Below, one piece after another: positions 31,769 through 34,115 of a stretch of DNA of 34,115 bases (within the stretch, counting starts at the first letter, position 1; each line of letters opens with the position of its first letter). The translations under genes and the position numbers were made by a program. The DNA comes from Desulfarculales bacterium UBA702 (GTDB lineage: Bacteria > Desulfobacterota > Syntrophobacteria > Syntrophobacterales > Syntrophobacteraceae): NCBI GenBank assembly GCA_002298165.1, contig DBMI01000082.1, positions 1 through 34,115 on the forward strand, read 5' to 3'. The notes under the pieces were generated by a model. The model was not told the origin of the DNA. It worked only from the letters and a program-made list of their open reading frames with translations, and did no database searches.

Positions 31769-33052
31769 ATGAATCAAGCTCTTCAAGATATACTGAACCG
31801 TTCCAAATCGTTCGCTGAAGCCGATTTTCTTCCGACGGCCCTTGGGGATTACCGGCATGAGGCAGTAACGGGCAAGGTGCCTGTGGTACTTTTTGGCGCC
31901 GGATCGGCAGGCAAGGAATTGTATCCCATTTTAAAGCTCCATGAAGTTAATCCGGCATGCTTCTGCGACAATAATCCCTCGCGTGCGGGACAATTTCATT
32001 GCGGGCTGCCGGTAATTTCTCTTTCGGAGTTGCGCCAACAACATAAAGATAGCTTGATCTTTATTACAACAAATGCGTACCGTGATGAAATCAGGCAGCA
32101 ACTGGTAAACGATGGTTTTGACAAAAGCAGGATACTGGCGATATCGGACCAGGAAGCCATGTGCTACTATACTCATCTCGCGCAATGGTACTGGCCGGAA
32201 GAGGACCTGATTTTTTATAAGAACGAACTGCTGGAGGTCTACAACTCACTCTCTGATCAAAAATCCAGGGATATTTTTGCTTCACGAATAGCCCTGTTCG
32301 TCGGTGGTGCTGATTTCAAATCCTTCCGCGATTTTATCTCAAAGTTTTCCGACGTTCGTCACACCGGCGGCAGTAATTTCCTGGAGTGTATGAATTCTAC
32401 CAACTACGACAGCGAAGCATTCCTGCAATTCAACAATGATGTACTTCGCTTGGATGACAATGAAGTTCTTGTCGATGGTGGGGCCTTTACAGGTGATTCG
32501 ACCCTGGAGTTCATAAGAGCATGCTCCAGAAATGGATTGACATATAGGAAGATAATCTGTTTCGAACCCGATCCCAATATATTCGCCGAGCTGCAAAAAA
32601 ATACCTCCCAATACGGCAACATTTCCCTAAGGCCTCTTGGCCTCTGGTCTCATCCATCTACCATTCGGTTTGCCGACTCCAGCATACTCAGACCCGGAAG
32701 CACCAGAATCGTTTCAGTCTATGGAAATGATGACAATCTATCCGGCCAGGCAGCCGGGATTAGGGAAATTCTAACAAATAGCTTCGACGAGGAATTTCCC
32801 GGTGAGCCCGTTACATTAATAAAGATGGATGTTGAAGGTGCCGAGATAGAGGCCCTTCAGGGCGCAATGAAAACAATAACAAAGTGCCGGCCCAAGCTGA
32901 TCATCAGCGCCTATCACAAGCGCAACGACCTCTTTGAGATTCCACTGTTGATCCGCCGGATGGTGCCGGACTACAAACTATATTTCAGACATTTCAGCAG
33001 TAATTTTGGAGAAACGACACTTTTTGCGATCCCGGAAAGAACCAGAAATTGA
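31769..33052 (+). CDS. FkbM-family methyltransferase with N-terminal Rossmann-like domain, copy 2
   Basis: A 427-residue paralog of the preceding gene with the same layout. Accessory domain: VVLFGAGSAGKELYPIL, CFCDNNPSRAGQFHCGLPVISLSEL, LIFITTNAYRDEIRQQLVNDGF. A helical linker (about 140-220) follows, then the FkbM domain: VLVDGGAFTGDSTLEF for SAM binding, ICFEPDPNIFAEL, LIKMDVEGAEIEAL (intact motif) and PKLIISAYHKRNDLFEIPLLI. Probably a SAM-dependent O-methyltransferase acting on the same glycan or sugar intermediate. AGAGAG lies upstream of the ATG. The stop codon overlaps the next start as TTGA. Confidence 0.9.
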   Translation: MNQALQDILNRSKSFAEADFLPTALGDYRHEAVTGKVPVVLFGAGSAGKELYPILKLHEVNPACFCDNNPSRAGQFHCGLPVISLSELRQQHKDSLIFITTNAYRDEIRQQLVNDGFDKSRILAISDQEAMCYYTHLAQWYWPEEDLIFYKNELLEVYNSLSDQKSRDIFASRIALFVGGADFKSFRDFISKFSDVRHTGGSNFLECMNSTNYDSEAFLQFNNDVLRLDDNEVLVDGGAFTGDSTLEFIRACSRNGLTYRKIICFEPDPNIFAELQKNTSQYGNISLRPLGLWSHPSTIRFADSSILRPGSTRIVSVYGNDDNLSGQAAGIREILTNSFDEEFPGEPVTLIKMDVEGAEIEALQGAMKTITKCRPKLIISAYHKRNDLFEIPLLIRRMVPDYKLYFRHFSSNFGETTLFAIPERTRN

Positions 33053-34115
33053 TCCACTACAAAACCGCTCTATGGCGCCTTTTCGAAAACGGAGATTTTC
33101 CCGAGGATGCCTTCAATATTCACCTGGCGTTCAGGGATCGCAAGATCATTGTCTATGGCGCGGGGGAGTCGTTTCATTATTTCAAAGAAGTTGTCATGAG
33201 GCGGTACGGCTACATTCCTTCCGTGGTGCTGGATCGCAAATTCAAAAAAGGCGACACTTTCGAGGGGGTACCGGCTTTTTCGCCTCTCGATTATGAGACT
33301 TCCGCGGATGATCGAGCAGCCGGTCTGGTAGTCGTGTGCCTTGGCAATCAGCCCTACTTTGGTGAAGTTGTCCAAAATCTTCGAGATATGGGATTTCACG
33401 ATATCATCTCGCTCATGGATGTTTACGAGATACACAATCCCTTTCGCCTGCCGATGGAACTGGAGGAAAGCGGGTTTAACTATTACGTAAAGCACCGGGG
33501 AGATATAGAGTCCTGCCTGGATGTTCTGGATGACGATGAGAGCAGGGAAGTCTTCCTGCGCTGCATACAGACTCATCTTCAGCGAAAGCCTGTTTCCGTT
33601 CCGATGAGCCCGAGAGGCGAGCAATACACCCCCGGTGGTATTGAATTGTCCCGTGGCTATTCGCGTTTTATCTACTGTGGGGTTAGCGTCGGGGAAATGG
33701 CAAGCGTCTTTGGCCGAATCGGCAAGGTGGATGAGCTGGTATGCTTCGAACCCGATCCCAATCAGTTCGGATTAACGGCCGAATACCTGCGCAAAAATCG
33801 AGGGCAAATTGCGGAGCGGGTTACCGCCATTCCCTGCGCTGTCTATAGCCACGAGGGAATTGAGCCGTTCACTTATTCCGACACCAGTTTTGGATCGAGA
33901 ATTCTTGCATCAGGTGAGGCGCGCATTCAGTCTGTCACGATAGATAGCGTACTCCCCGGCTTCAATCCGACATTTATCAGCATGGACATCGAAGGCGCGG
34001 AACTCGAAGCGCTCAAGGGCGCTGAAAACACAATTCTTGCGAGCCGCCCCGATCTAGGTATATGCGTCTACCACTCTCCGAGCCATCTGTGGGAAATACC
34101 GCTCTACCTGCACGG
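33049..34115 (+). CDS. FkbM-family methyltransferase, copy 3 (cut by window end)
   Basis: An open frame of 355 codons that runs off the right edge. It begins with a TTG overlapping the stop of copy 2 (TTGA), with GGAAAG about eight bases upstream, so it is translationally coupled. The first residues are IHYKTALWRLFENGDFP. Accessory domain: KIIVYGAGESFHYFKEV, SVVLDRKFKKGDTFEGVPAFSPLDY, LVVVCLGNQPYFGEVVQNLRDMGF. FkbM part: RFIYCGVSVGEM (a diverged SAM motif), LVCFEPDPNQFGLTAEYL, VTIDSVLPGFNPTFISMDIEGAELEALKGAENTI and LGICVYHSPSHLWEIPLYL. It is the most diverged of the three copies: the linker and the first motif differ. Only a short C-terminus is missing, judging by the other copies. Confidence 0.87.
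   Translation, partial: MIHYKTALWRLFENGDFPEDAFNIHLAFRDRKIIVYGAGESFHYFKEVVMRRYGYIPSVVLDRKFKKGDTFEGVPAFSPLDYETSADDRAAGLVVVCLGNQPYFGEVVQNLRDMGFHDIISLMDVYEIHNPFRLPMELEESGFNYYVKHRGDIESCLDVLDDDESREVFLRCIQTHLQRKPVSVPMSPRGEQYTPGGIELSRGYSRFIYCGVSVGEMASVFGRIGKVDELVCFEPDPNQFGLTAEYLRKNRGQIAERVTAIPCAVYSHEGIEPFTYSDTSFGSRILASGEARIQSVTIDSVLPGFNPTFISMDIEGAELEALKGAENTILASRPDLGICVYHSPSHLWEIPLYLH

Noticed and set aside
1..34115. tRNA, rRNA, CRISPR arrays and insertion sequences
   Set aside because: I looked for cloverleaf-like repeats, regularly spaced direct repeats and transposase motifs (for example DDE, HUH) and saw none.

Overview
The window looks like chromosomal DNA from a Gram-negative bacterium, most likely an anaerobic deltaproteobacterium (Desulfobacterota-like). 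This is an inference. It rests on several lipoproteins with a lipobox, a heptose-type isomerase (GmhA), a DUF3124 and a DUF5329 protein, a Cys-rich polyferredoxin, and a PAS-rich hybrid kinase with a CPAEKGACPI-type Cys motif. No rRNA, tRNA, CRISPR array or insertion sequence was seen.

Left third (1-10,998): scattered single genes separated by hairpin-rich intergenic DNA. They are a DUF3124 protein (-), a small lipoprotein (-), a YkuD_2-type L,D-transpeptidase (+), a lipoprotein phospholipase D/cardiolipin-synthase-like enzyme (+), a DUF5329 protein (-), a translationally coupled PhnD-like binding lipoprotein and hybrid histidine kinase (-), and an HTH-polyferredoxin (-). The gaps 1-193, 2427-2931 and 4336-4693 hold palindromes that look like dispersed repeats.

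Right two thirds (10,998-34,115): gmhA on the minus strand, then a divergent + strand operon that runs off the right edge. A near-consensus sigma-54 site lies at 11766-11781, about 135 bases upstream of its first gene. The operon begins with the CDP-3,6-dideoxyhexose route (rfbF, rfbG, rfbH). Next come a NeuB-family synthase fused to a cupin, a HAD protein, a YerE/IlvB-like thiamine-diphosphate enzyme and a Nudix-like protein. These are followed by two SPASM-type radical SAM proteins, a variant sugar epimerase/dehydratase, a tandem-duplicated GT2 glycosyltransferase, an SDR fusion, a third radical SAM protein, two paralogous B12-binding radical SAM enzymes and three FkbM-family methyltransferases. 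Genes are tightly packed, with ATGA, TTGA and TAATG overlaps.

Working model (inference): glucose-1-phosphate becomes CDP-4-keto-3,6-dideoxyglucose. The TPP enzyme may add a two-carbon branch, as YerE does in yersiniose synthesis. The NeuB-like enzyme may perform a PEP condensation, and radical SAM and FkbM enzymes then remodel and methylate the sugar or glycan. The most striking feature is that the last seven genes (24,218-34,115) all carry a similar Rossmann-like accessory domain joined to three unrelated catalytic cores (SDR, radical SAM, FkbM). It sits at the N-terminus in some and the C-terminus in others. This suggests a shared ligand-binding or docking module in an undescribed modification pathway.
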